Source: Piezodorus guildinii
Taxonomy: Eukaryota; Arthropoda; Insecta; Hemiptera; Pentatomidae
NCBI GenBank assembly: GCA_023052935.1
Contig: CM041295.1
Span: 106,146,711 to 106,210,710 of the forward strand
Length of the DNA: 64,000 nt
Reading direction: 5' to 3'
The position numbers and the translations under genes were made by a program. This document shows, piece after piece, positions 10,620 through 22,029 of the stretch. The notes under the pieces are model-generated. The model was not told where the DNA came from. It did not search any database and was given only the letters and a program-made list of their open reading frames with translations. Position 1 is the first letter of the stretch; every line of letters begins with the position of its first letter.

Positions 10620-11205
10620 GATGGAAAGAGTGCATCTTCATCAGGACTTTAATAGCTTTTTTAACTGGTGGTCTTGCAGTTAGCAGAAATTGTATAAGGT
10701 GATCTTGGGTAGCATGATTTGCATCCTTAACTATAAGTTTGTTACATAACTAACCATAATAAATAGTTGACTCTTTTTTTGAAAATCATTTTTAGACCAT
10801 CACCCGAACTATCACTTCTGAAGTCTACTACTTAATGATGGTTTACATAATGTTATTCTGTAATACAATTATTCATTTGCAGGTTGCCCACATGATCCCA
10901 GTTCTTGAAATTATTAAAATCAACCAAACAAAGGACTTTTGAATTAAGGAATTGTCTAAAGTAAGTAATAATATTAAATCTCATCTCTGATTAACTCTTT
11001 ACTTTCATTAATATATATTTTGGGATAGTACACAATATATCATTTCAATTCATGAATTCAAACTATCGCATTTAAAGGATGAAGGCTTTTCATTTGAATG
11101 TGTGAATGAGTATCTTTTAAACAAAAGTAAACATGGATTATGACATACAAGCAAAAATGCATCACAGTATTATGTCCACAAATAAATGATATTTGGGATT
11201 ACTGA
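10620..11205. other. Stretch with splice-like signals but no supported gene
   Basis: There are acceptor-like sites at about 10795 (ATTTTTAG) and 10881 (ATTTGCAG), and a strong donor AAA/GTAAGT at about 10960. The exon they would define (about 10882-10959) has stops in every frame, so it could only be untranslated or spurious. After 10795 the phase-2 frame would give a 13-residue tail ending TAA. Confidence 0.3.
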
Positions 11206-11209
11206 AGCA

Positions 11210-11700
11210 TTTCAGGAGCAGGGCTATTTCTCAAAACATGAAGGTGCTATTGTACAAGACGCTGGTGAGACCAGTTCTCACTTATGCCTCCAAATGCTGG
11301 ACACTAACTACCTAGTTCACAGGAAGCCCTTCTCCTAAGGTTTCATTTTGTGCTGATGAAATCTGGAGGATAAGGACGAATGATAAGTTATCAAGATTTT
11401 ACAAGAGCTCAGATATTGTAGGGTAATTAAAGTAGGAGGCTACCTTAGGTGGGCAGGTCATATAAGTAGAATGACCCAGAGTCTGATTCTTAGGATGGTC
11501 CTAGACAAAAGGATTTAAACTAGAGAAGTGGGAAGACCTTTACTTCAATGGATCGATGAAGTGGCAGCGGATGTCAGGTCCATCTTGGAAATCCGCAATT
11601 GGAAAGTAGCAGTAACCAATAGAGAAGACTGGCTGCAGGATAAGTAAGGAGATTAAATGAGAGACATTGTGCTATCTTATCTAGGAATAGGTAGGTTCAA
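11210..11700 (+). mobile_element. LINE 3' fragment
   Basis: Plus-strand text includes LYKTLVRPVLTYASKCWTLT and, across frameshifts, the GHI/W-R-RPLLQW-D post-RT region, the same protein module as at 7.7-8.3 kb but a different copy. The reading frame is broken many times. Confidence 0.6.
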
Positions 11701-11939
11701 TGGATTGGGCATTGAGGTTTAAGGATGAACATTGGAAACATTATAGAATATTGCCATGAGATGATTGTGATATGATAAAAAAGGCTCTGAATTTTGGGGA
11801 AATTAGAATAGATTCTTATGTAAATAATAATACAACAGTAATGAGGTATATTAATGTGGCAGAAACCTGGGCGGAAAGGAACATTGGTTTGAATAGGTTT
11901 TAAAATATGGATAATGAAAATAAAATTGATCATTCCTGC

Positions 11940-13615
11940 TTTTTTGTTTATGTGTCAGCATAGTATATATTTTAATTTTATATTATTAAAATAATGAAGT
12001 AAACTTTTATGTGGACTAATATATTTTGTATGTTTTATAGAGCACAGAATTTTCCATTTATGTGAATCAAGAACTGCAGATAATTATAATTCTAGTATTG
12101 TGCTGAATTTGCTTTTTTTAAATCTGTTTCTTTCACCTTAGTGCATTTTTTATTTTTTTAGATTTATGCTTTGTATTTATATTTGTTAATGAAGAAATGA
12201 ATGATTGTGCCTCTTTTTAGTATAGAAATTAAAAAAAAAAAAAATCATGTCGTATTTGACCTTACTAGAATTGACTTATTGATTTATGGTACCAATTTAT
12301 ACTTTTTTTTAAGCTGATATTTTAACATTTTTTGGCATAGAAATTAATACTTTATGTTATATATTTATATTATACTATGATTAATAATCAGGAAATAAGA
12401 TTACTTTTTTCTATTTTTAGAGGGTTTTTCCCTATACAAATATTTATTTGAACAACAAATTTAGTAAACAATCAAGAATATAACTGAAATGAAAATTGCA
12501 TATTTCATTATGTAAAAGTTTGTTGTGAAATGTATATAGTTACTATTACTAACTAATGAAATAAAACAACTTTAAGCAAAAATGGCTGCATGAAACTTAG
12601 CTTATAATTAATTGAATATAGTAAATAAATTTGTATTTAACAATAGGGATGGTCAATTGTTATAAGATTGCCGTATATTTTTAATATTACTTTTAATATA
12701 TATATTTTTATATTAAAGTGCCCCCTTATTTTGATGATGTTAATAGTCATATATAGAATTAACCATATTTTAAAAGTTTGTGTTCTGAAAGACATATTTT
12801 TGATAGTAATTTCCATTTTAATAATTACCGATATGAATCATGAAACTACTTAATCAATTCAGTAAATAAAAATATAATTTCACTTTTTTTTTTTTCTAGT
12901 TTTATACTTCATTAGTTATTTAGACGAAATCTCTTTGAACTTATAGATTGATTATTTATTGTTAATTTTTATTTGATTGTTTATATTAGTTATATTAAAA
13001 TAATATAGTAAATCTCAATAATTACAGTATTAAAACAATTTTAAAGTACAAAATGTCTCCTTACTTAGTCTTTTTGTTATGATTTATGTTTACATGAAAT
13101 AAAATCATATAAGAATAGTATTTTGGTTTATTTCTGAATTTTTTTTATTTTTATTACCAGATCTGATTTGTTGTTATTTGCCATGTAATTTTTCTAAAAT
13201 TATTGTTTTACTAGATATAATCTTGATCATGACTATTTTTATTATGAAATTCTTTAATAATCATTGAATTGTAATTCAGATCAATCATGGACGACAATTA
13301 GCTAGAGGATTTAGAATCGACACACTAAAAATCTCATGTAAATATTGTTGAGAAATCAATTGTAAATATGTAAAACTAACAGAACTAAATTACTGTTAAG
13401 AAACAAAACTATTTTGGTTATATAACAGATATTTTTAATGATCTATGATATTTACATATTCAAATGTGATTGTTAAATTTATTGAGATTTTCAGATGGTT
13501 ACAGTGTGTTGCTGTAAATTAGTTAATACAGATTGTTACGGTTTTATTATAATTTTATTAGTTGAAGTTTTTACTATTAATATCATGTACACAATGTATC
13601 TTGATGTATGTATGC
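11940..13615. other. AT-rich stretch, no gene supported
   Basis: About 1.7 kb of AT-rich DNA with poly-A and poly-T runs. One acceptor-like TTTTATAG at about 12041-12050 precedes an eight-codon frame. AATAAA hexamers occur (for example near 12560) but are expected by chance at this base composition. No feature is supported. Confidence 0.4.
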
Positions 13616-13629
13616 ATGTATGTGCATGT

Positions 13630-13642
13630 ATTTATATATATA

Positions 13643-13700
<58 letters not shown>

Positions 13701-13712
13701 TACATACATACA
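13630..13712. repeat. (TA)n microsatellite with flanking TACA repeats
   Basis: An interrupted TA tract, flanked by ATGTATG units on the left and TACATACA units on the right. ORFs called across it are artefacts of the dinucleotide repeat. Confidence 0.95.
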
Positions 13713-13744
13713 TACTACATATAAAATATTTTATGTATTTATAA

Positions 13745-14400
13745 CGAGATATAAAGAAATTCTTATTATTGGTAAAATTATAGGTGTTATTAGAAAAAAA
13801 ATTATTTCTTTCCCTCATGAAGTTCAAAAGTATTTAATAAAAACAAATAAATTTCAATTATAATTTCCATTTTTATGTCCTAAAACATAGTCCTGATAAG
13901 TTTTGTTTCTACTGACGAAGGGAAATTCTATTTTCTTTAAATGGGCATTTTTAAATAGAATCATGTTAGAGCAATTTTAATGCTCACTTATGGTTGTTCT
14001 TTATTCTCACATTTACTATTTTTTTATATATTCCTATAACAAACCTATCATGTGTTAAATTGAAGATAATAATTATTTTAATAAACTTCTAATATTTATT
14101 TAATCATTGTTGACAAAACTCAAAAAATGTATGAATTACTACAAATGTCACTTATATCATGATTATTTGGTTAAATATAATAAAAAAATTGTTTGTTTTT
14201 AGAACAAATTTACACTCATTGTTAAAAAACTGGAAGTATATTATGTTATAAGTTTACTTATGTATTCCTTTTAATATTGTCTAAATTAGTGATTACAAAA
14301 TAAAAATAAAAGTTATTTTGTTAAATTGTCAAACCAGCTGGTTGTATGTATACATTGCAGACAAATATATTTGTAGACACAGAAGGTTGAGTTGTTTAGT
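13745..14400. other. AT-rich stretch between microsatellites
   Basis: No recognisable coding, RNA or repeat-family signal was seen. The frames that enter from either side run out of the TA and CT tracts. Confidence 0.4.
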
Positions 14401-14403
14401 TAT

Positions 14404-14406
<3 letters not shown>

Positions 14407-14476
<70 letters not shown>

Positions 14477-14510
14477 TCTCTCTCTCTCTATGTGTGTGTG
14501 TATTATATTT

Positions 14511-14549
<39 letters not shown>
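14407..14549. repeat. Compound microsatellite (CT)n-(TG)n-(TA)n
   Basis: About 80 bp of CT repeats with one CC interruption is followed by a short TG run and then an interrupted TA tract ending in ACACACA. The Ser-Leu and Arg-Glu ORFs on the two strands are pure repeat artefacts. Confidence 0.97.
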
Positions 14550-14559
<10 letters not shown>

Positions 14560-14687
14560 CACATATTCATCAAAAAAAGTTTTGCATCATCCCTGTTTTT
14601 GCTGAACTCTAAAATATAAGAATTCAAGGAGTTAAGTGGAATTAAGTACATCTAACTTACATAATCCAAAATATTATTTGTTTTTTA

Positions 14688-14937
14688 GACAGATCAGCCA
14701 ACAAAGACCATGGAAATATCACTGCTAACTCTTTTTCTTCTTCACCCCTTCCACTTTCCTTCTACTCCAATACTCTCTCACCGTCCTGGAATGTTTCTCT
14801 CACTCTTCCTTAGTCCATTTGGACCAGAAGCCTGGTTCTACGAGCACGTGTTCAGAATGAACAAAGAGAGATTTTCTCAAAAAAGAAAATTTTTGACAAA
14901 GTATGTAGCTATAAAAGTATGGGAGAATATGTGAAAC
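14688..14937 (+). other. Exon-like ORF of unknown nature
   Basis: A good acceptor (TGTTTTTTAG) precedes position 14690. The frame beginning at ATG 14710 runs 74 codons to TGA with a protein-like second half (GPEAWFYEHVFRMNKERFSQ, then a lysine-rich end). The first half is a Pro/Leu/Ser-rich tract that may derive from pyrimidine-rich intron-like DNA. I recognise no family. It could be a terminal exon, a transposase remnant or chance. Confidence 0.25.
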
Positions 14938-15003
14938 AAATAAAAAATTGTTATATTACAGCAAAAAAATAAATAATTTTTATGCTTACAAAAATTTTCT
15001 AAT

Positions 15004-18000
15004 TCAAAAAGTCATAAAACATATATCCATGGCTCTACAGACTGATGTGGTCCTTGGCCTCCTCAATAAGTCTTCGCCAGGTGGTTCGGTCTTGTGTAGC
15101 CGCTCGCCAGTTGTGGATTTTAAGTAGGCAAAGGGCATCCCTGGCAATGATGTCCTCCCATCTAAGTCAAAGCCTTCCTCTTCCCATTGTCCGGTAGAGC
15201 TTCCCATCTAGTAGCTTTTTGGGAATTTCATCTTCTGGCATCTGTACAATGGCCAGCCCAGCACAGCCTTCCTAAGTTGATTGTTCTCATCACATCTGCT
15301 TCACCATAGATCTGGTAGATTTCAAAATTTGTCCTCTGTCTCCAGCTTTCCCTGATCTTAATCTTTTGTAATATTTTTCTTAGGATCTTCCTTTTAAATA
15401 TGAGGATTTCCCCCTCTCTTTACAAGTGAGGGTCCATGTCTCAGATCTGTAGGTTAATATGGGCATAATAAGAATCATATGCAAATGGCACTTTATTCAG
15501 TGGGTGAGATAGGAACTTCTTAGGTGCTTTCTGAGGCCAAAATAGCACCTGTTGCCATTGACGATAAGCTGACTTGTTTCCTCAGAGATCCTGTTTCCAC
15601 AATTTACAACTGATCCGAGTACACAAATTGGTCAACACTCTGGAACGTAAATGAGCCCATCACCACAGGATGTCGGTCTGCTGTCTCTGCTCTCATATGT
15701 TTGGTCTTTTCCTGGTTAATGTGAAATGAAATGAAAAAAATCTTTAATATCCTGGGACTAAAGTCCCTTAAGAATAAAATAAAAATACAGATTTGATGAC
15801 CGGAACAATGTGGTCATAGCTTTAAACAACAAATAGCTGAACTAAAATAATTATTTGAGGTGCATCCCCATATCCTTCATTGCTAATGCTAACCTGAGGA
15901 AAGCATTTTCTAAGGCTTCAAATGACCTTGCGACAAAGTCCAGGTCGTCAGCAAAGATGAGGATTTGGACCAGCCAGTTAAAGATGGTGTCTGAAGTCGG
16001 TATACCTGAACCGTGCACTACCAAAACCAAATTGAACAACAAATATCACTTTGCCTAACACCTATTGTAGTTTCAAACTGTTGGGAGAGGTCCATTTGAA
16101 TCCATACAGTGCACCATGTGTCATACATTGTCATCTTGATCAGCCGAACTAATTTCAGAAGAACTCCAAGCTCTACCAACGCTGCATACAACTTCGGCCT
16201 TTTTATGCTATCATACACACTCCAGAAGTCCACAAGTAGATGATGGGTAATCATTCTATACTCCTAGGACTTCTCAAGAATCATTCTGAGGCTGAATATT
16301 TGATCTGCTGTAGACCTTCCTCCCCTGAAACCCACCTGGTATTTACCTATATTTCTCTCCAGAAAAGAGAGAAGCTTGTTATAAATGACATTAGAGAGAA
16401 CCTTGTAGGTGCACTGTAAAAGCTTTATGCCATGGTAGTTAGAGCATTCCAGGATATCACCTTTCCTATTGAGTGGATGTATAATGGCTTTCTTCAACTT
16501 TTCAGGCATTTTCATTTTCTCATGCATTCAGAATGTGAGGATTACGTTTTAGAGGGCTCTCATAAACTCATCTCTACCATACTTCAGGAGCTCAGCAGAA
16601 ACCTCATCCTTATCTGGATCAACTTTGTTGTTATTAATTTTTTTGACAGCATCCTCGATATCATCAAAGGTTGGTGGATCGGGAGTTTCTGTATCATCTG
16701 CACCTAGTATTTCCCAATCCTCTCGGCCTCTCTTGTTTAAAAGAGTGTCGAAGTGACGGGACCATCGAGCTAGAACTCCATCCTTTCCCTTGGCCATGGA
16801 CCCATCTTCGTTTCTACATGCCTTGACTTGTGGTTCAAAGCCGTCCCTACTCTTATTAATCTTTTGATAAAAGATTCTTGATTCTCGAGAATTTCTGTGC
16901 TCCTCTATTTCCTTAAGCTGCTTCCTCTCCCATTCCCTTTTCTTTTTACTGTTAAGCCTCTTTTAATCTTTCTGCCTGTCTGAATACTTCTTAGATGCTC
17001 TTCTCAAGAGTCGCTTCTGAACAATGTTTTTGTATGCCTTGTTTTTATTTTCCATTGCGATTGCACACTCCTGATCAAACCATTGAGACCGCACTCTTCG
17101 CTCCTTGATTTCCCGGCTACGCTTTTAACTGAGGTGAGAGCACATTCCATTGCTCTTCCACAGGCACATCTGGTACACCATTTTCCATGATTGCTTCATT
17201 GAGCTTCTGGCTGTACTCTTCACTAACATCCGCCATTCTCAGTTTGGCTGTAGCTATTCTCTCTCTCTCTCTTTCCAATGGATTTCCTTACATTTGATAT
17301 CCTGGCTCTCATTTTGGACACAAACAGGTAATGATCGGTGTCCATATTGGCCCCTCGATATGATCTACAGCTCATCAAATTGGTTTTATGCCTCCTACTG
17401 ACCAAAAGGTGGATTCACCGTCTTACCATCTGGAGAGCGCCATGTACATTTGTGAATCCTTTTTCCAGGGAATAGGGTGCTTCCCACCACCAAGTCCTTA
17501 GATACGGAGAAATTAATTAGCATATGTCCATGAGTCTTGTCGTGGAGGCTATATTTTCCTATGGTTGGCCTAAAAACTTCTTCCCTGCCAATTTTGGGGT
17601 TGAAGTCCTCCATTATGACCTTAATATCACTCCTCGGACAGCTGTCCAGAGTCCTGTCTGGTTGATCGTAGAATTCTTCTTTCCCATCCTCTGGGGTTAC
17701 GTCAGTGGGTGCATAGTAACTCAGGACAGTGTAATTGTAGAATTTACCCCTCAATCTAATGACACAGATTCGATGGTTGACTGGGGAAAAGACCATAACA
17801 AGATCTCTGGCTGCTCCCCTGACCACAAACCCAGTACCTGAAATATGCTGCTGATCGTGGCAGCTGTAGTAGATGGTGTGGAACCGTTTATCTAGGATTC
17901 CACTACCCTTCCACCTCACCTCCTGTAGAGCGACCAGGTCTATTTTATAAAAATTCAGCTGCTGTGTGTGTCCGAAGCGAACCCAGTCTATATAAAGATA

Positions 18001-18420
18001 AAATGTTCGATTGAGCAAATGAAAGGTCCATATGATGAATCCATGGTCGTATCCTTAAAGACGGCTATTTCTTTTTAAGGTCTCGAAACATAATACATTT
18101 TCCGGGGACAGGTAGTTAGCCCTTGGCCCAACCATTTACCTGAACCTCACCCTCTAGACGCATTGTTTTATGGATGCTGTTATCGCTGGGCCTTTTTCTT
18201 CACCACAACTTTAGAGCTGTGTCCACCCTTGCAGTATGTATTCAACTTCTTGAATGCATGAATTCTCATTGAGCCTAGCCAGGAAATATACCTCCTTCAG
18301 CCTAATTGAGATAATAGCGTTGCTGCTGCCCAACACTAGCAGGTTTGTGTTAATGATCCTGATCCCCTGGTAGGTCTGCCTTCACTACGGCTACGAGTGT
18401 CTACCACCCAATCCTGTAAC
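15004..18420 (-). mobile_element. Nearly full-length decayed LINE (endonuclease-RT, RTE/CR1-like)
   Basis: Read on the minus strand, an APE-type endonuclease domain runs from about 18010 to 17395 (DLVALQEVRWKGSGILDKRF, SYYAPTD, MEDFNPKIGREE, TWRSPDG, where functional copies have GDFN and IDH). Reverse-transcriptase blocks follow: PDKDEVSAELLKYG (16797-16549), YHGIKLLQCTYKVLSNVI and YQVGFRGGRSTADQIF (16527-16264), LVDFWSVYDSI, QILIFADDLDFV with the FADD catalytic pair (16042-15851), and a WRRL.EEAK-type C-terminus ending near 15004. Frameshifts and stops separate every block. The region 18030-18420 looks like the 5' leader. At about 15720-15860 a foreign block with TTAAGGGACTTTAGTCCC in antisense interrupts the RT region. 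The clade assignment is tentative. Confidence 0.85.
15720..15862 (-). repeat. Short insertion inside the LINE, small retroposon-like
   Basis: This block interrupts the LINE between its RT and C-terminal parts. Antisense it contains a GGGACTTTAGTCCC inverted repeat before an A-rich tail. The distal end of the LINE fragment at 48.66 kb has a similar AAGGGATCATAAAG-type end, suggesting LINE 3' tail material. Confidence 0.4.
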
Positions 18421-18424
18421 TTTT

Positions 18425-18750
18425 TTTCTATTGTATTGCAGGTACTATCACTTTTTATAAAGATGGTGTTTGTTCGGAAGAGGCCTTTACTGGACTGTAA
18501 AAAGTGTGTGAAGAACTATTCCCAATTATAGCCACAACCTCTGCTAAATCCCTTGTTACTCTATCTCTCAGGAAGAGGGATTCAGTAAATTTACAAGATC
18601 GCTGTCAAGCTGTGATTGTTTCACAGTTTGCTGAGACAAGAGATCAGAAAAAAATAATTTTAAAAAATGGTAAAGCACTGCCTCTAACCATTTTTTTTTA
18701 TTTCGTAGGCGCAAACCACTTGGGTTATTTTCGCCTTAAATCACTGTGAA
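18425..18750. other. Unassigned block open on both strands
   Basis: The plus strand has an acceptor-like TATTGCAG at 18433-18440 and a frame from 18504 (CEELFPIIATTSAKSLVTLS...). The minus strand is also open (CETITAWQRSCKFTESLFLRD). Neither matches a family I recognise. It lies between two antisense LINE pieces and is most likely another transposon fragment. Confidence 0.3.
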
Positions 18751-18764
18751 AAACAGGTTAAATA

Positions 18765-19400
18765 TTATAGTCTATTATACAAGTCTGTCTGTCGAAGGAA
18801 GACGAAAAGTTTTGCAGTTGTCTGTATGTTGCCTTGTAGAACGGTTGGTAAGTCAGTGTCAATTGCAAAATGAGCTCTGTGAGTATCATAAGATCTACAC
18901 TCTGTCAAAACCTGTTTCACAGGGATCGGGCAACCGCATGTTGGGCAGACCGTTGGAGGTTCCCGTGCCATGAGATGTCCGTGCGTTAGTCGCGTGTGTC
19001 CAATGCGCGCCAGGATAACCTCTTCCCTTCGTTTTTGTCTTAGGGACGAATACCAAGGGGAATATCAGGAGATGTCCCTTCTTATTCCCCTTAACTTGTT
19101 TTCTGTAGTGTCGTGCCAAATCTGTCCCCAATTCGACCGAATCCGCTGCTTGATGATAGAAACATAGTCGCCAACAGGCACCCCAATAAACAAAATGCCA
19201 TCTGCTATTGCTTCTTTGGCTGCACGATCTGCAAGTTCATTACCATCGCAGTGGCTCGGCATCCAGACGAAAAAAACTGAAATATTAGAAACTATTGTGG
19301 ACTGCAATGACAAAAGAATATTTTGAATAAGAGGGTTGGTGGAGAAAGGGTGTATCAAGCTGAGCAGGGCCGAGTTCAGAGAGCAGGTAAGCATAGTCTG
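18765..19400 (-). mobile_element. 3' part of an RNase H-bearing LINE (I/R1-like)
   Basis: Minus-strand frames encode an RNase H C-terminal block (FVWMPSHCDGNELADRAAKE, 19270-19200; compare 'VPSH.GI.GNE.AD..AK'), then an IRSNWGQIWHDTTENKLRGI segment, and finally a CPTCGCPIPVKQVLTEC putative zinc-binding end with the usual His replaced by Gln (18971-18765). The frame shifts at least once (about 19065 to 19131). It ends before the 18.42-18.75 kb block. Confidence 0.8.
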
Positions 19401-19860
19401 TATCAGGCTCTACATGCAACCGCATGCAGTGCAGTAGAGAGGAAGGATAAAGAAGAAAAAAAATAAGTTTAATACAGAAATAAATAGTGATATAAAAGTA
19501 TATATCAATCAATTAATCAGTAGAAGCAACTCTTCATATAATTTATTCAATTATTAACAACTCTTTCTACATTTTGAGGCCATGCTTCATTATCAGGGCC
19601 AATAGAATAATTGTTGAAATTAAAATGAATTATTATCTTAAATTAATATCTGACTGGTTAGCATAAAACAAATCATCTCTTAGTGTTGACAAAAACGGTT
19701 TTTATAACTTTTGTCAATTAATCTGATAGTGTACCAGTATTACACTTCATATTGAGTCTATGAAATGCTGTAAATAAACTTTTGAATAAATTCGTTCGAA
19801 TGGATGGCGGAAAATTTAATTGAACCGTAAATTTATAACTTACAAGGAGTTGTAGAGGGT

Positions 19861-19863
19861 AAA

Positions 19864-19922
<59 letters not shown>
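19861..19922. repeat. Poly-A then (TA)n microsatellite
   Basis: About 20 A residues continue directly into about 42 bp of TA repeats, typical of microsatellite growth from a retroposon poly-A tail, although no retroposon body was recognised upstream. Confidence 0.95.
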
Positions 19923-19926
<4 letters not shown>

Positions 19927-20254
19927 AAATAAAAAACATTTTAAAAACATATATAGGTATATATTTTATTATTCGATTCTAAATTTATATTATTATGATT
20001 CAATCGTATATTATTATTTTTTTAAGGTGATGTGGAATCATATAAATTAGGCAGTTGAAATATCGAGTACACAAGTGTTACTCTAACCTTCTACCGTTCT
20101 AAGGTATCTTTGTTTTTTCTTGTTAGCAAGGACTATTAATAGTTTAAATTTAAATGCTATTCTCCCTATGTTTAGTAATTTCACAGCTGATCAGAACAAG
20201 TCAAGCGTATTGTAAGGTTTATATCGTTCTCTTATAAATTTATTAATCATTTCA

Positions 20255-20746
20255 ATGGAAACAACAGAAGAAGGCTCTAATGAAGATTTGAGAGAGGTAA
20301 TTCATAGAATACGAGGAAGAAAAATATTGAGCGGGTTTCAGATCAACCATATAACTTTGAGTGATATAAAGTCTGGAAAAGTATATTGGACGGGCCATGA
20401 AGATTTTTCTAATCCTGGCGGTGAGCATGAGGTTCGTCTTCCCAAAACTATTTTCGAATGTGGATTGGTAAGACGCGAAATTAACTTTTCTTCCGCTTAC
20501 AGAATGAGAAACTTAAGAATTGATCAGTTGATTTTGTTTAAAGATCGTCCCATTGAAGAAGCCAAATCAGAGTATGGTTGTGTCATTCCATACTCAGTAA
20601 ATAACTGGCAGACAACAATCAAAGCATCCCCAGATGCATCTTACATGCCACATGAAAAGCTTAGTGGGCATATCATAATTAAATCGTCATTTTATGATGA
20701 AGATACTCTCATATGTATTTCAAAAATGCGGTTGTTCTATATTTGA
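20255..20746 (+). CDS. PDE6D: PDE6D-like prenyl-binding protein (single exon, 163 aa)
   Basis: This is a homologue of the PDE6 delta subunit (PrBP/delta), a small soluble beta-sandwich chaperone that carries farnesylated and geranylgeranylated proteins between membranes. The intact 163-codon frame covers the whole family length (about 150 residues) with a slightly longer, acidic N-terminus. Matching blocks are ILSGFQINHITL near residue 28, GKVYWTG, NPGGEHEVRLPK, REINFSSAYRM, RIDQLILFKD, VIPYSVNNWQ and the terminal MRLFYI. The aromatic EEWFFE-type block that lines the prenyl pocket in animal homologues reads EEAKSE, so ligand binding may be altered (inference). No intron interrupts it, unlike vertebrate PDE6D, so it may be a retrocopy or a naturally single-exon gene. 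A T-run follows the stop and AATAAA lies at 20853. The start chosen is the first in-frame ATG. A broken second copy lies 11.8 kb downstream. Confidence 0.88.
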   Translation: METTEEGSNEDLREVIHRIRGRKILSGFQINHITLSDIKSGKVYWTGHEDFSNPGGEHEVRLPKTIFECGLVRREINFSSAYRMRNLRIDQLILFKDRPIEEAKSEYGCVIPYSVNNWQTTIKASPDASYMPHEKLSGHIIIKSSFYDEDTLICISKMRLFYI

Positions 20747-20852
20747 TTTTTTTTTTTTTTTTTTTTTTTTTGTTTATTTCTCCCAGCAAGATGATTATGT
20801 TCATGTATTTTAAAACCTGGAATCTTTTGTGCCTTTACCAAACCTGTATATC

Positions 20853-20858
20853 AATAAA
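20853..20858 (+). promoter_or_regulatory. Candidate polyadenylation signal AATAAA for the PDE6D-like gene
   Basis: AATAAA lies 107 bp after the stop codon, in the context TATCAATAAAACG. Such hexamers are common in AT-rich DNA, so position is the only support. Confidence 0.35.
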
Positions 20859-20899
20859 ACGTCAATTAAATTTAACAGTCCCTCAAATTATCTAGAAAA

Positions 20900-22025
20900 T
20901 TGAAACTAATGCACAGAGTATGAAAACAAATTCAGTAATGAATATATTTTTAAACATAAAACTGATCTAATAATATTTTTTTTACAATTGGAATTAATTT
21001 TGACAAATGTTTAAATAATCCTGTATCTTACCTGTCATCAATTTATGATCTAGCTGAAGGTAAGAATGTATTTCTTTAAAGCTGTGATAATTTGTGATAT
21101 TCTACGCAAAGTTTATATCATATTTTCAATATTAACTATTGTGAATATTAGTTGTTTGTTTTGTTAAGTCAAGTATCTAGAATACACTCAAGCAAAAACA
21201 TTGAAAAAATGATATATGATAAAAAATGAGATGCCTTAGTTGGTTCAAAGATGTTCGATATGATGTTCATGTACTGAGCTCTTTTTCTAATTACTGCTAC
21301 AGTGTAGTAGTCAGTAAAAATATACCTGATAGTAGATGAATAAAATATATCTGCAAGTCTATTAATGAATATTAATCAGTATATTTATTGATAAAAAATT
21401 TATTAATATTCAACTATAAACAGATTCAGCTCACAAGGCTTACAAAAGAAAGAGAGACAGCACATATTAAAACAATATTTAAATTTAGTAACCGGAGTTT
21501 ATGCTTTTTTTGTTAGGAATGTATATTATCAGTTGGGAACAAAACTATAACTTGTTCTGTGAGAGAAGTTGGTTCAGGATGCAGTCAATATAACTTGTTC
21601 TCTTCAAAATTTTAGTTTCTCAAGTTTCAACTTAAATCAAAATCAAGATATCAGGAATATAAAATTCTGCAACATAATGATACTCATAGCCAATGGGCCA
21701 CAAGACCCACTATGGGATATCAGTAAATTTGTAAGTAGAATAATGAAACATTTTATGCAAAAATTTTATACTTACCATTTTTTGTTGAAGATCACCATGT
21801 TTTTTTCTTATTTTTCCATAAATTATTACTATAAATTTTAAGTCGTGTAGAAATGCACTTGTTCAAAAATAGTTTTTTACTTGTTTATTCTATGTCTTTA
21901 CAATTTAAGATTTTTTTAAATTTTTTATCCTGTATACTCTTGTTAATTTTGTTAATTATGCTATTTTATTACCTCTATAACTGACTAATGTTTTTTCATT
22001 TTTTATCGCAATAACTGTTAAACAA
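20900..22025. other. AT-rich stretch with one small flanked insertion
   Basis: Mostly featureless. At 21547-21601 a 31-bp block related to the 40.13 kb hairpin element is flanked by a 12-bp direct repeat (ATAACTTGTTCT). The 90-codon frame at 21569-21841 starts inside this insertion and is not supported as a gene. Confidence 0.5.
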
Positions 22026-22029
22026 TTAC

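Noticed and set aside
10795..10960. Acceptor and strong donor GTAAGT suggesting an exon
   Set aside because: All frames between the second acceptor and the donor contain stops; at best untranslated sequence.
13495..14651. Several Tyr/Ile-, Ser/Leu- and Arg/Glu-rich ORFs
   Set aside because: Translations of TA, CT and GT microsatellites on both strands.
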